Assembly: GCF_040689395.1 (NCBI RefSeq)
Contig: NZ_JBFAZX010000003.1
Span: 372,001 to 436,000, forward strand
Source: Dactylosporangium sp040689395
GTDB lineage: Bacteria; Actinomycetota; Actinomycetes; Mycobacteriales; Micromonosporaceae
Direction: 5' to 3'
Length of the DNA: 64,000 bases
Part shown: one piece after another, positions 9,315 to 17,725 of the stretch
How positions within the stretch are numbered: position 1 is the first letter of the stretch
Layout of the letters: every line of letters begins with the position of its first letter
Notes under the pieces: model-generated
Database searches by the model: none
What the model saw: only the letters and a program-made list of their open reading frames with translations
Told to the model about the DNA's origin: nothing
Made by a program: the position numbers and the translations under genes

Positions 9315-10186
9315 GCCGTCTCCTCCGTGCTCTGCTCGACCAGCCGGCCCGCGTATAGCGCCGCGGCCATGCGCATGCCCTCCGACCAGGCCACCGGCCC
9401 CACCTCGGCGAGCGGGATCGACCGGCCGTCGGGCCGGACGAACACCAGATCGCCGGTCTCCGCCTCCGAATACGGATCGTCGGCGCCGACCCAGCTGCGC
9501 GCCTCCAGCCCCCTCCCGTCCTCGAAGACGCGGCAGACCGCGTAGCCGCCGCGCACCGGATAGCCCAGCGACGCGGCCCGGGCCAGCAGGTGCCGCAGCT
9601 CCCCGAACCGGCCGCCGGCGTAGTCGCGCACGCTGCTCGCGCCCGCCTCCAGATCGTCGGGGCGCGTCCAGGTCTGGCGGAACAGCTGGTCGACGGACTG
9701 CTTGACGCCCAGGTCGGCGGCGAACTCGCGCAGGTCCTCAAGGTCGCGCAGGCGCACCGGGTGGGGCACCGCGATCCGCTCCGCAGGCAGCCGCACCGTC
9801 TCGCCGTCGAGGTTGACCACACCGATCCCGTCGGCGGTCGCGTCGCGCAGGAAGCCGGCCTCGTCCGGGTCGAACCCGCCCTCGTCGTCGAGGACCGCGA
9901 CCACGAGGTCGGTCAGCGCCGCCCGCCACGTCTCGTCGGGCCACACCCGTGCGAGCAGCTCGGCCGGCACCGGCAGCGAGCGGATCATCCATAGGTCGAC
10001 CTGCTCGCGGACTTCGGCCTCGTGCCGCGTGAGCCACTCGGTGAGCTGCCGCAGCCCGGTGACCACGGGGTCGTCACGCAGCGCCGAGGGCATCGACTTG
10101 AGCACCTTGCCCTTCTGGTTGCGGCACGCTATCCGCCCCGCCTCCAGGGTCACCTCGTAACCACCGGCCGTCGCCAGCCAACCCAT
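9311..10186 (-). CDS. DUF4132 domain-containing protein
   Basis: The 291-residue product has the DUF4132 core in its C-terminal half: a LFRQTWTRP segment, then SVRDYAGGRFGELRHLLARA. This is the domain found at the C-terminus of E. coli YehI and MolR. Function is not established; the domain often sits beside MoxR, DUF5682 and VWA genes. I chose ATG 10186 because GGAAGG lies about 8 bases upstream; a longer reading frame reaches 10252 but lacks a ribosome site. It is the promoter-proximal gene of the four-gene operon. Confidence 0.82.
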   Translation of the reverse strand: MGWLATAGGYEVTLEAGRIACRNQKGKVLKSMPSALRDDPVVTGLRQLTEWLTRHEAEVREQVDLWMIRSLPVPAELLARVWPDETWRAALTDLVVAVLDDEGGFDPDEAGFLRDATADGIGVVNLDGETVRLPAERIAVPHPVRLRDLEDLREFAADLGVKQSVDQLFRQTWTRPDDLEAGASSVRDYAGGRFGELRHLLARAASLGYPVRGGYAVCRVFEDGRGLEARSWVGADDPYSEAETGDLVFVRPDGRSIPLAEVGPVAWSEGMRMAAALYAGRLVEQSTEETA

Positions 10187-10281
10187 GCGATCCGCCTTCC
10201 GTCGCGTCGCGCTTGATCGAATGCCCCGGAGACTAGCGAGGGGGTACGACATTTTTTCGCGGGCCTGGCAAGGTGGGGTAC

Positions 10282-10557
10282 ATGTGCAGGAACATCCGGG
10301 TGCTGAACAACTTCGAGCCGCCCGCGACCGAAGACGAGATCGAGGCCGCCGCGTTGCAATACGTGCGGAAGGTCGCCGGCATGACGAGGCCGGCCGCGGT
10401 CAACCAGGAGGCGTTCGACGCGGCCGTGCAGGCTGTGGCCGAGGCGACCAGGGTGCTGCTGGACGGGTTGGTGACCCGCACGCCACCGCGGGACCGCGAG
10501 GTGGAGGCGGCCCGGGCCCGGGCCCGAGCCGCGGAGCGCTACGGCCCGCGAGATTGA
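10282..10557 (+). CDS. DUF2277 family protein
   Basis: A 91-residue protein matching DUF2277 over its whole length: MCRNIRVL at the start, EPPAT then DEIEAAALQYVRKVAG, and a TPPRDREVEAARARAR-like basic tail. The family is common in actinomycetes, usually as a single small gene, and has no established function. The ATG at 10282 is preferred over the in-frame GTG at 10273 because the family begins with Met-Cys-Arg-Asn. It is divergent from the DUF4132 operon and stands alone. Confidence 0.9.
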   Translation: MCRNIRVLNNFEPPATEDEIEAAALQYVRKVAGMTRPAAVNQEAFDAAVQAVAEATRVLLDGLVTRTPPRDREVEAARARARAAERYGPRD

Positions 10558-10629
10558 TACTGCCTGACACGGGCTGGTGACGGAGGGCACGGACCCGGGT
10601 CCGAAATCGCAGGCACGGCCGGACACGGA

Positions 10630-11856
10630 ATGCCATCAGCCGTCGCGGGGATCCCATCGATCATTCCGGTGCGGCAACATGCCGTATTGATGACCTTTAC
10701 TCAGCGTGTGGCCGCCGCGATGGACTGGTCGCGGGTTCCCACCGAGTCCGACGCGGAGATCGTGCGCGCCAACGAGCAGCGCCTGGCCCGCATGGTCGCC
10801 TATGTCCGGGTCGCGACGGTGCCGTTCCTGGCGGTACCGCTGATGGAATGGCACCACCTGCCCCACCCGTGGATCATCGCGGCCGCGCCGCTGGCCGCGG
10901 CGGGCGAGGCGCTGTGGTTCCTGCGCCGGACGCGGCGCACCGGCGACCTGCGCGGCGACGGGCTGCTGGCCTTCGCCGACGCCGCGTTCTGCGTGGCGCT
11001 CATGGCCGCCGGGTCGCGGGCCGGCCTGCCCGACCAGCGCAACGCGGTGCTCACCGAGCTCGTCCCGGTGAGCCTGGTCAGCCCGGTCGTGCTGGCGTTC
11101 GCGGTCGGGCTGCGCCCGCGCGCCGCCGCCGCGGTCCTGCTGCTGTCCGCCACGTGGGCCGCCTCGGTGTGGCCGGACGTGTCGCAGAAGCTCGCCTCCG
11201 ACATTCTCGGGTTCGTCGTCTGGTACGTCGCGGGCCTGGCCGTCGCGACCACGCTGCGCGGCATGGCGGCGCAGACGGCCGCGGCGGTGGCGCACGCCCG
11301 CCGACTGGACCTCGCGCTGCAACGGGAGGGCCTCCGGCGGTCGCTGCACGACGGCGTCCTGCCGATCTTCGACGGCATCGCCCTGGACGAGCGCGTCCGG
11401 CGCGACACCCGCCGGGCCGCCCGCCGCGGCGCGATCCGGGCCCGTGCCCTGCTGCACACCGCCGCAGACGGCGGCGGTGGGTTCTCCGCGCGCGTCCTCG
11501 AACTCGCCGAGACGTTCCTCGACCTCGGCCTGCTGCTGTTCCCGCGGGTGTACGTGCACGCCGAGCCGCCGCCCGAGGTCGCCGACGCGCTGCTGTCCGC
11601 CGCGCGCGAGGCGCTCGCCAACGCGCTGAAGTACGCCGGCCCCGACGCCGAGGTCGTCCTGTTCGCCGAGGCGACCAGCGACGGCGTGGAGATCTCGGTG
11701 CTCGACAACGGCGCCGGTTTCGACGCCGCCACCACCCCGCGCGGGCACGGCCAGACCGAGTCGCTGCCCGCCGTCGAGGCGGTCGGCGCCGCCTGGAGCG
11801 TGACGTCCGAGCCGGGAGAGGGCACCAAGGTGGTACTGCGGTGGCCGTCCCTGTAG
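10630..11856 (+). CDS. sensor histidine kinase (NarL/DesK type)
   Basis: A 408-residue membrane histidine kinase. Five to six hydrophobic segments cover roughly residues 55-205. They are followed by a short dimerisation helix with LHDGVLPIF (phospho-acceptor His about residue 240) and an HATPase_c domain with an N-box (ALANALKYAG) and DNGAGFD. Short HisKA_3-type kinases of this kind pair with LuxR-type response regulators, and one follows immediately with a 16-base overlap. The start is uncertain: ATG 10630 has a weak GGA upstream, and ATG 10690 (MTFTQRV) is also possible. No ligand-binding domain is visible, so the signal is unknown. Confidence 0.88.
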   Translation: MPSAVAGIPSIIPVRQHAVLMTFTQRVAAAMDWSRVPTESDAEIVRANEQRLARMVAYVRVATVPFLAVPLMEWHHLPHPWIIAAAPLAAAGEALWFLRRTRRTGDLRGDGLLAFADAAFCVALMAAGSRAGLPDQRNAVLTELVPVSLVSPVVLAFAVGLRPRAAAAVLLLSATWAASVWPDVSQKLASDILGFVVWYVAGLAVATTLRGMAAQTAAAVAHARRLDLALQREGLRRSLHDGVLPIFDGIALDERVRRDTRRAARRGAIRARALLHTAADGGGGFSARVLELAETFLDLGLLLFPRVYVHAEPPPEVADALLSAAREALANALKYAGPDAEVVLFAEATSDGVEISVLDNGAGFDAATTPRGHGQTESLPAVEAVGAAWSVTSEPGEGTKVVLRWPSL

Positions 11857-12668
11857 TCCCCGCGGTCCCGGTGGTCGTCGTCGACGACCACCGCCTCGTC
11901 GCCGGGCCGCTGGTCGGCGTGCTGGGCCTGCTGCTGGCCCGGCACGGCTTCGCGGTGCGTCCCCTCGTGCCGACGGTGTCCGCCGCGATCGCCAGCGGCC
12001 CGGCCGGCATCGCGGTCTGCGACGTGATCCTCGGCCCCGGCACCTCCGGCCCGGAGTCGGTGCGGGCGCTGGCCGAGCACGACTGGCGGGTGCTGCTCAT
12101 GTCCGGCTATGCCCCCGAGGAACAGGTCCTCGACGCGATCGCCGCCGGCGCCGCCGGCTACGTGGAGAAGTCCGAGGACCCCGCCGGCCTCGTCGCCGCC
12201 GTCCTGACCGTGCACGACAGCGGGCTGCACCTGTCCACCGCCCTCGCCGCGATGTTCTACGCCGACCTGCGCCGCCGCCCGCTGCCGGCCGGGTCCGAGC
12301 TGTCCGCCGGCGACCGGCGGATGCTGCGCGCGGTCGTGCAGGGCGAGCCGCCCGCGCGGGCCGCCGCGAGCTGCGGGCTCACCGAGGCACAGGGGCGCGA
12401 CGCGGTCGGGCGGATCTTCACCGCCGCCGTCGCCCGGCGCCAGCACTACCAGCTGACCCCGCGTGAGCTCGACGTGGTGCGCCTGGTCGGCTGCGAGCAC
12501 CTGTCCACCGCCGAGGTGGCCCGGCGGCTATTCGTGTCGATCGACACCGCCAATACCCACCTGCGCTCGATCCGGCGCAAGTACCGCCTGGTACACCCGG
12601 AGGCGCCGGCACCGCTGCCGCAGCGCACCGCCGCGCAGCTGTGGGCCCGCGAGCTGAACCTGTCCTGA
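11841..12668 (+). CDS. LuxR-family response regulator
   Basis: A 275-residue response regulator, partner of the preceding kinase. The receiver domain shows the acidic pair D15-D16, the phospho-acceptor D61 (VCDVILGPGTSG) and a later Lys (EKSEDP). The C-terminal HTH follows LTPRELDVVRLV and reads STAEVARRLFVSIDTANTHLRSIRRKY, which is typical of NarL/FixJ proteins. A region of ~60 residues separates the two domains, somewhat longer than usual. I chose GTG 11841, inside the kinase's end, as the first valid start before the receiver. Confidence 0.85.
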   Translation: MAVPVVPAVPVVVVDDHRLVAGPLVGVLGLLLARHGFAVRPLVPTVSAAIASGPAGIAVCDVILGPGTSGPESVRALAEHDWRVLLMSGYAPEEQVLDAIAAGAAGYVEKSEDPAGLVAAVLTVHDSGLHLSTALAAMFYADLRRRPLPAGSELSAGDRRMLRAVVQGEPPARAAASCGLTEAQGRDAVGRIFTAAVARRQHYQLTPRELDVVRLVGCEHLSTAEVARRLFVSIDTANTHLRSIRRKYRLVHPEAPAPLPQRTAAQLWARELNLS

Positions 12669-12750
12669 GATCCACCGAACCCGATCCGCCGCAGGCCTGT
12701 CACCAGGACTGGGGAGTGCCCGCAGCCCGCCCGGCGGGGACAATTGACTG

Positions 12751-12791
12751 GCCGTGCGGTAGTCACGCGGGGGGTGTGACTACCGCACGGC
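12751..12791. terminator. perfect 16-bp inverted repeat (terminator or operator)
   Basis: GCCGTGCGGTAGTCAC at 12751-12766 pairs perfectly with its reverse complement at 12776-12791 across a 9-base G-rich loop. There is no T-tract. It lies after the response regulator and just before a TATACT -10-like box at 12806-12811 that would start transcription at the next gene's ATG. It could be a terminator of the two-component operon or a repressor site for the membrane gene. Confidence 0.6.
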
Positions 12792-12815
12792 GATCGACAA
12801 TCCGCTATACTCCGC

Positions 12816-14510
12816 GTGATGATCGCCGCCCGAGAGGTGCGCCTGGGCGGCCGCCGCGCCGATGCCCTGGCCGTCGCGAGCTATCTGCTGGCGGCGGTCG
12901 TGCTGTGCGGGCGGCTGCTCGCCCACCCAGGTCAGCGACTGCCGTATACGCCAGGGGACCGCATCCAGGCGGAGTTCCATCTCGCCTACGCCGCCCGCAT
13001 CCTGCACCACCTCGGCAACCCGCTGCTCATCGACCGGTTGAACGCGCCCGTCGGGGTCAACGCGATGGCGAACACCACCCAGTTGGGCCTCGGGATCCCG
13101 ATGGCGCCGGTGACCTGGCTGCTCGGCCCCGGCGTCGCTTTCGACGTGCTGATCGTGGCGGCCCTGGCCGGCACCGCCGCGGCCTGGTATTGGCTCCTGT
13201 CGGGAAACGTCGTGGACTCCCGGCCGGCGGCGTGGGTCGGCGGGCTGGTCGGCGGCTTCGCGCCCAGCGTCGTCAACCACGCCACGTTCCACCCCAACCT
13301 CACGGCGCAGTTCCTCGTGCCCGTCATCGCGTGGCGGGTGGTGCGGCTGTTCGACTCGCGCCGGTTCGTCCGCGATGGGCTCATCCTCGCCGCGCTCATC
13401 GTGTGGCAGGTCTTCATCAACGAGGAGACACTGTTCATCGCCGCGCTCGCGATCGGGGCGTTTCTGCTGCTGTGGCGCGGCCCGCGGTGGCGCCCGATCC
13501 TGCCCGGCCTCGCCGTCGCCGCGGGCGCGTCGCTGCTCGTCCTCGCGTATCCGCTGTGGTGGCAGTTCTTCGGCACCGGCGCCTACCGCGGCGGCGAGCG
13601 ACAGATGACGAGGTTCCACACCGACCTGCTCGGCGTCACCTCGTTCTCCCGCAACTCGGTCGCGGTCCGGCTCAGCGAGTTTCCGCCGGCGCCCGGCTTC
13701 TCCGCCGAACAGCACGCGTACCTCGGCTGGCCACTGGTGCTCGCCGCGGCCGCGTTCGTCGCCTGGCGCCGGCGCGACCGGCTGGTGCGCTCTCTCGCGC
13801 TGACCGGGGCGCTGTTCCTCGCGCTGTCGCTGGGCAACGAACTCACGGTCCGCGGCCACGCCACCGGCGTCCCCGGCCCCTACGCGCCGCTGGCCCGCCT
13901 GCCGCTGTTCGACACGCTGCTGCCGACCCGGCTCGGCGAGGTCGCCACGTGGGCCCTCGCGCCGATCGCCGCGCTGGCCGTCGCCGCGGTCCGGCTCCCC
14001 TCGCGGGTGCTGACCGCCGGGCTGGTCGCCGCCGTCCTGCTGCCGGCGGCGCCGACACCGACGCTGGTGTTCGACCGTCCGGCGGTGCCGGCCTTCATCA
14101 CCACCGGCGCGTGGCGGCCCTATGTGGCGGCGGATGATTCGGTACTCGTGGTGCCGCTCGCCGACTTCGATCAGTGGACGGCGCTGCACTGGTCGAGCGC
14201 CACCGGCCTGGACCTGCGCCTCTCGCACGGCTACTTCCTGGGTCCCGAGGGCGGCGTCACCGGCCGGCACGCGGTCGTCGGGCCGCCGCCACGCTTCCTC
14301 GACGGGCTGCTGCGTACACCGCCGGCGGCCGTCACCACCGCGGACCGGGACCGTGCGGCGGCCGACCTCGGCTACTGGCACACCGCCCTGATCCTCGTCC
14401 CGCCGGACGCGACCCTCGCCCCGCAGCGCACCCTGCTCGACGCGCTGTTCGGCCCCGGCCGCCGCACCGGCGGCGTCTGGGTCTGGGACGTCCGCGCCGT
14501 GCGCCGGTAG
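12816..14510 (+). CDS. multi-pass membrane protein, GT-C glycosyltransferase-like
   Basis: A 564-residue membrane protein with about 10-12 hydrophobic segments, ending in a ~120-residue non-membrane C-terminal part. An acidic residue pair occurs in the first extracytoplasmic loop (GDRIQAEFHLAY), followed by NHATFHPNL and FINEETLF. This layout resembles GT-C type lipid-linked sugar transferases and related uncharacterised actinobacterial membrane proteins, but I cannot assign a substrate. The start is GTG 12816 or ATG 12819. A TATACT box seven bases upstream suggests a leaderless transcript. Confidence 0.75.
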   Translation: MMIAAREVRLGGRRADALAVASYLLAAVVLCGRLLAHPGQRLPYTPGDRIQAEFHLAYAARILHHLGNPLLIDRLNAPVGVNAMANTTQLGLGIPMAPVTWLLGPGVAFDVLIVAALAGTAAAWYWLLSGNVVDSRPAAWVGGLVGGFAPSVVNHATFHPNLTAQFLVPVIAWRVVRLFDSRRFVRDGLILAALIVWQVFINEETLFIAALAIGAFLLLWRGPRWRPILPGLAVAAGASLLVLAYPLWWQFFGTGAYRGGERQMTRFHTDLLGVTSFSRNSVAVRLSEFPPAPGFSAEQHAYLGWPLVLAAAAFVAWRRRDRLVRSLALTGALFLALSLGNELTVRGHATGVPGPYAPLARLPLFDTLLPTRLGEVATWALAPIAALAVAAVRLPSRVLTAGLVAAVLLPAAPTPTLVFDRPAVPAFITTGAWRPYVAADDSVLVVPLADFDQWTALHWSSATGLDLRLSHGYFLGPEGGVTGRHAVVGPPPRFLDGLLRTPPAAVTTADRDRAAADLGYWHTALILVPPDATLAPQRTLLDALFGPGRRTGGVWVWDVRAVRR

Positions 14511-14534
14511 CGCGAACCGGCCGGCCGCTCGGCA

Positions 14535-15344
14535 TTACTCGATCGGCCGCGAGACGGCGAGCCGCAGGTCGGCCTCGACGCCGTAGTGGTCGGACAGGTG
14601 CACGGTCCGGCCGCCGCCCAGCGTGACGGTGTCGTCCTGCAGCACCAGGCGGCACTCGGCGCTCAACCCGCCGCCGGCACCGGAGCGCACGAGCACGTGG
14701 TCGAACGCGGGCGGCGCCGGCCAGCTCGGCGTGGGCCGGTACGTCGGGCGCGTGTCGCCGGCCATCGCGTCGCGCAGCCCGGCCGCCGCGCAGAACCGCG
14801 CCAGCGCCGGCGACTCGCGCGGGAGGTTGAGGTCCCCGGTCACCACCACCGGCAGCGCCGGGTCGAGCCGCGCGAGCTCGGCGCCGAGCCGGCCCAGCTC
14901 GGCGCGCGCGACGCCGGAGTACCGGTTGCCGTCCGACCAGTCGTCGTCGCGGTTGGCCGACAGGTGGGTGTTGACCACCGCGAGCCGGCCGGCGGGCGTG
15001 TCCAGCAGTGCCACCTGCGCGCCCTTGCGCATCAGGAACTCGGGCCGGACCGGGCCGGTGAACGGGTACCGCACGAACCGTTGCCGCACGACCGGCCACC
15101 GCGACAGCAGGACCAGGCCGCCCTTGAGCAGTACCGTGCCGCTGTACAGCCGGTGCGGGTACGCCGCAGCGAGCATCCGTGCGTGGCCGCGCGCCATCAC
15201 CTCCTGCAGGCACACGACGTCGTACGCGCGGCGCTCCAGCACCTCGCCGATGGCCCGCAGCCGGGGCTGGACGTCGGCCTTGAACAGCGCGTTGAGGGTC
15301 AGCAGCCGCAACACGCCGTCATCCGCCACCGCAGCATTGTGCAC
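14535..15344 (-). CDS. endonuclease/exonuclease/phosphatase family protein
   Basis: The 269-residue product has the EEP (DNase I-like) fold motifs in order: LTLNALF, CLQEV (metal-binding Glu), VNTHLSA, VVTGDLNL (catalytic Asp/Asn) and FDHVLV then SDHYGVEADL (catalytic His). The closest general resemblance is to neutral sphingomyelinase-like and other metal-dependent phosphodiesterases. No signal peptide is evident, so it is probably cytoplasmic. It converges with the membrane protein gene, with 24 bases between their ends. The substrate cannot be told from sequence. Confidence 0.88.
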   Translation of the reverse strand: MHNAAVADDGVLRLLTLNALFKADVQPRLRAIGEVLERRAYDVVCLQEVMARGHARMLAAAYPHRLYSGTVLLKGGLVLLSRWPVVRQRFVRYPFTGPVRPEFLMRKGAQVALLDTPAGRLAVVNTHLSANRDDDWSDGNRYSGVARAELGRLGAELARLDPALPVVVTGDLNLPRESPALARFCAAAGLRDAMAGDTRPTYRPTPSWPAPPAFDHVLVRSGAGGGLSAECRLVLQDDTVTLGGGRTVHLSDHYGVEADLRLAVSRPIE

Positions 15345-15375
15345 TCCGCCGCCGGCATCTCACCCTCCGCCACGC

Positions 15376-15429
15376 TTGACGCAACCGATTGGTTGCAATA
15401 GCGTGAGTAGCAACCGAGTGGTTGCTACT
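15376..15429. promoter_or_regulatory. promoter with two tandem GCAACC-N4-GGTTGC operators
   Basis: A -35 box TTGACG (15376-15381) and a TAGCGT -10 (15399-15404) are separated by 17 bp. One dyad, GCAACC-GATT-GGTTGC (15381-15396), fills the spacer. A longer one, AGTAGCAACC-N4-GGTTGCTACT (15406-15429), covers the predicted start point. Centres are 29 bp apart. This is the layout expected of an autorepressed promoter; the ArsR encoded in the operon is the obvious ligand. Confidence 0.8.
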
Positions 15430-15443
15430 TCATGGAGGCTGTC

Positions 15444-15875
15444 ATGGCATTTCCGGATCACATCGAGCGCACCGTCGATCTCGCGCACCCGCCCGTCAAG
15501 GTGTGGGCGGCGCTCACCACGGCGGAGGGGCTCGGCACCTGGTTCGGCAACGGCGCGACCGTCGACCTGCGCGAGGGCGGGTCGGCCCAGCTGACCTGGG
15601 ACAGCGGCGACAAGGCCAGCATGCGCATCGAACGGGTCGAGGAGCCGTCCGTGTTCGGCTTCACCTGGGGCATCCACGGCATGGCCGAGGACGACCCGCG
15701 CCGCACCTATGTCGAGTTCACGCTCGAGCCGGTGGGCGCCGGCACCCGGCTCACCATGGTCGAGACCGGCTTCGCCCAGTTGCCCGACGACCAGTACCGT
15801 AAGGCGTTCCAGAGCAACACCGACGGTTGGGCACACGAGCTGGGTGAGTTGGTCGAATACCTCAATGCCGCCTGA
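15444..15875 (+). CDS. SRPBCC (AHSA1-like) domain protein
   Basis: A 143-residue START/AHSA1-type protein: FPDHIERTVDLAHPPVKVWAAL at the N-terminus, WFGNG, and a C-terminal helix ending GWAHELGELVEYL. Such proteins bind hydrophobic ligands in a deep pocket. SRPBCC genes coupled to an ArsR-type repressor are common in actinomycetes; ligand and role are unknown. ATG 15444 is preferred over 15432 because GGAGG lies six bases upstream. It overlaps the repressor gene by 11 bases. Confidence 0.9.
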   Translation: MAFPDHIERTVDLAHPPVKVWAALTTAEGLGTWFGNGATVDLREGGSAQLTWDSGDKASMRIERVEEPSVFGFTWGIHGMAEDDPRRTYVEFTLEPVGAGTRLTMVETGFAQLPDDQYRKAFQSNTDGWAHELGELVEYLNAA

Positions 15876-16197
15876 CGTCGAGGCGATCGCCGAGCAGGTC
15901 TTCGTGGCTCTGGCCGACCCCACCCGCCGCGGCATCCTCGCCGCGCTGGCGCAGGGCGGCCCGGCCACAGCCACGGAACTGGCCGATCGCCTGCCGATCA
16001 CCCGGCAGGCGATCGCCAAGCACCTGGCCCTGCTGACCGAGGCCGGCCTGGTGACGGCCGAGCCGGGGGAGCGCCGCCGGGTGCGATATCGGCTGCAATC
16101 GGCCCCGATGCGGGTGGCACAGCAGTTCCTGGCCGCGCTGGCGCGCGACTGGGACGGGCACCTGGACGCCCTGAAGGACCACCTCGACGGACGGTGA
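15865..16197 (+). CDS. ArsR-family transcriptional repressor
   Basis: A 110-residue winged-helix protein: ADPTRRGILAALAQGGPATATELADRLPITRQAIAKHLALLTEAGLV and the wing EPGERRRVRYRL. No cysteine metal-sensing motif is present, so it belongs with the metal-independent members that control SRPBCC genes. It probably represses its own operon through the two dyads upstream. It starts inside the SRPBCC gene, in another frame. Confidence 0.92.
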   Translation: MPPDVEAIAEQVFVALADPTRRGILAALAQGGPATATELADRLPITRQAIAKHLALLTEAGLVTAEPGERRRVRYRLQSAPMRVAQQFLAALARDWDGHLDALKDHLDGR

Positions 16198-16214
16198 CAC
16201 CGGAGATGGCGTGT

Positions 16215-16244
16215 CGCCGCGCCGCGCCGCGCCGCGCCGCGCCG
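16215..16244. repeat. simple repeat, six copies of CGCCG
   Basis: Six exact tandem copies of the pentamer CGCCG lie between the ArsR gene and the next gene. A change in copy number would alter the promoter region's length. It shows no hairpin or coding role. Confidence 0.9.
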
Positions 16245-16287
16245 TGGTCGGTGGGCGGCCGGGCGGCGATGCGGGATGATGACGTTC

Positions 16288-17013
16288 ATGAGCATCGAAC
16301 CGGCGGACCTCGCGGCGGACCCGTGGCTGCGTCCTGAGTGGGGCCGAGTGGCGCTGCTCACCATCGACACCCAGCTCGACTTCGTCGAGGGCGGGGCGAG
16401 CCCGATCCCCGGCACCGCCGCGGTATTGCCCGCCGTCGCGGGCCTCGCGGCGGCCTTCCGGGCCGCTGGGCGCCCGGTCGTGCACGTGGTCCGGCTGTAC
16501 GACGGGACGGACGTCGACCTGGCCCGGCGCACCCTGCTCGACGGCGGCGCGCCGATCGTGCGGCCCGGCAGCCCGGGCTCCCAACCGGCGCCGCAGATCC
16601 TGCCGCCGGGCGCCCCGCCGCTGGACCCGGCCGGCCTGCTCGCCGGCGGGTTCCAGCCGATGGGGCCGGGGGAGTGGGCGATGTGGAAGCCGCGCTGGGG
16701 CGCGTTCCACCGCACCGGCCTCGAGGCGTTCCTGCGCGGGCTGGAGGTGTCGACCGTCGTCGTGGCCGGCTGCAACTTCCCCAACTGCCCGCGCGCCGCG
16801 ATCCTGCAGGCCACTGAGCGCGACTTCCGGGTCGTCGCCGCCGCCGACGCCATCTCCGGCGCCGACGGGCGGCACCTGGCCGAGGCGGCCCGGATCGGGG
16901 CTCTGCACGCGCCCGCGTCCGCCATCGCCGCCGCGGTCACCGCCGAGGCCGGCGACCTTGCCGGCTTGCCGGGCTCGGGCCCGGGTCAGCCGCCATCGGG
17001 GTCGAGCCGGTAG
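16288..17013 (+). CDS. isochorismatase-family cysteine hydrolase
   Basis: A 241-residue hydrolase of the isochorismatase-like fold. Catalytic residues are visible: Asp in LLTIDTQLDF (about 27), Lys in AMWKPRWGAF, and Cys in VVVAGCNFPNCPR (Cys about 162). The loop around the active site is longer than in nicotinamidases, and the cofactor-free chemistry could be amide or ether hydrolysis. Several Met codons compete as start (16276, 16279, 16288); 16288 leaves a GGG element at a suitable distance. Its end overlaps the convergent response regulator by 28 bases. Confidence 0.87.
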   Translation: MSIEPADLAADPWLRPEWGRVALLTIDTQLDFVEGGASPIPGTAAVLPAVAGLAAAFRAAGRPVVHVVRLYDGTDVDLARRTLLDGGAPIVRPGSPGSQPAPQILPPGAPPLDPAGLLAGGFQPMGPGEWAMWKPRWGAFHRTGLEAFLRGLEVSTVVVAGCNFPNCPRAAILQATERDFRVVAAADAISGADGRHLAEAARIGALHAPASAIAAAVTAEAGDLAGLPGSGPGQPPSGSSR

Positions 17014-17672
17014 CCGGCGCCGCGCACGGTGCGGATCGCGGTGCGGGCGTATGGGTGGTCGATCTTCTTGCGCAGGTATCCGACGTACACCTCGACGATG
17101 TTCGGATCGCCGTCGAAGTGGGCGTCCCACACGTTCTCGATGATCGCGGTGCGGCTCAGCACGTCGCCGGGGTGGCGCAGCATGAACTCGAGCAGCGCGA
17201 ACTCCCGCGCCGTCACCGACACCTCGTCGCTGCCGCGGGTGACCCGCCGCTGCACCGGGTCGAGGCGCAGGTCGCCGGCGCTGAGCACGACGGGCCGCTG
17301 CGGCGCGCCCCGCCGGATGAGTGCCCGCAGCCGCGCCACCAGCACCACGAACGAGAACGGTTTGGTCAGGTAGTCGTCGGCGCCGAGGTCGAACGCGTCG
17401 GCCTGGTCGTATTCGCCGTCCTTCGCGGTGAGCATGAGCACCGGCGTCCACACCTCCCGCTCGCGCAGCTGCCGGCACACCTCGTAGCCGGACAGCCCGG
17501 GCAGCATGATGTCGAGCACGACCGCGTCGTAGGCGCCGTACGGCGTCTCGGTCGCCGCCCACAGGCCGTCCACGCCGGTGTGCACGAGGTCGACGGTGAA
17601 CCCCTCGGCCGCGAGCCCGTCGCGGATCGTCTCGGCGAGGTCCACCTCGTCCTCGACCACCAGCACGCGCAC
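16986..17672 (-). CDS. OmpR/PhoB-family response regulator, orphan
   Basis: A 228-residue regulator. The receiver carries EDE near the start, the phospho-acceptor Asp in DAVVLDIMLPG, the Thr of MLTAKDG and the Lys of YLTKPFSF. The C-terminal winged helix reads LTAREFALLEFMLRHPGDVLSR then VYVGYLRKKID and RTVRGAGYRLD. No histidine kinase gene is adjacent, unusual for this family. The GTG start is preceded by a G-rich stretch. A CTGAA-N6-CTGAG site 54 bases upstream suggests autoregulation. Confidence 0.93.
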   Translation of the reverse strand: MRVLVVEDEVDLAETIRDGLAAEGFTVDLVHTGVDGLWAATETPYGAYDAVVLDIMLPGLSGYEVCRQLREREVWTPVLMLTAKDGEYDQADAFDLGADDYLTKPFSFVVLVARLRALIRRGAPQRPVVLSAGDLRLDPVQRRVTRGSDEVSVTAREFALLEFMLRHPGDVLSRTAIIENVWDAHFDGDPNIVEVYVGYLRKKIDHPYARTAIRTVRGAGYRLDPDGG

Positions 17673-17725
17673 GGTGCCCCACCCCCCCCAAAATCAGCGT
17701 GACGTCACAAGTTCACACCGCGATC

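Noticed and set aside
6168..9545. Plus-strand 1125-codon frame opposite the 1607-residue gene
   Set aside because: Antisense shadow; repetitive Val/Arg/Gly composition and no ribosome site, while the minus strand has coupled genes.
12744..12811. TTGACT (12744) and TATACT (12806) as one promoter
   Set aside because: The two boxes are far more than 19 bp apart, so they cannot belong to one sigma-70-type promoter.
16215..16244. Pentamer repeat as a CRISPR or structured RNA
   Set aside because: Units are only five bases with no spacers and no stem; it is a simple slippage repeat.
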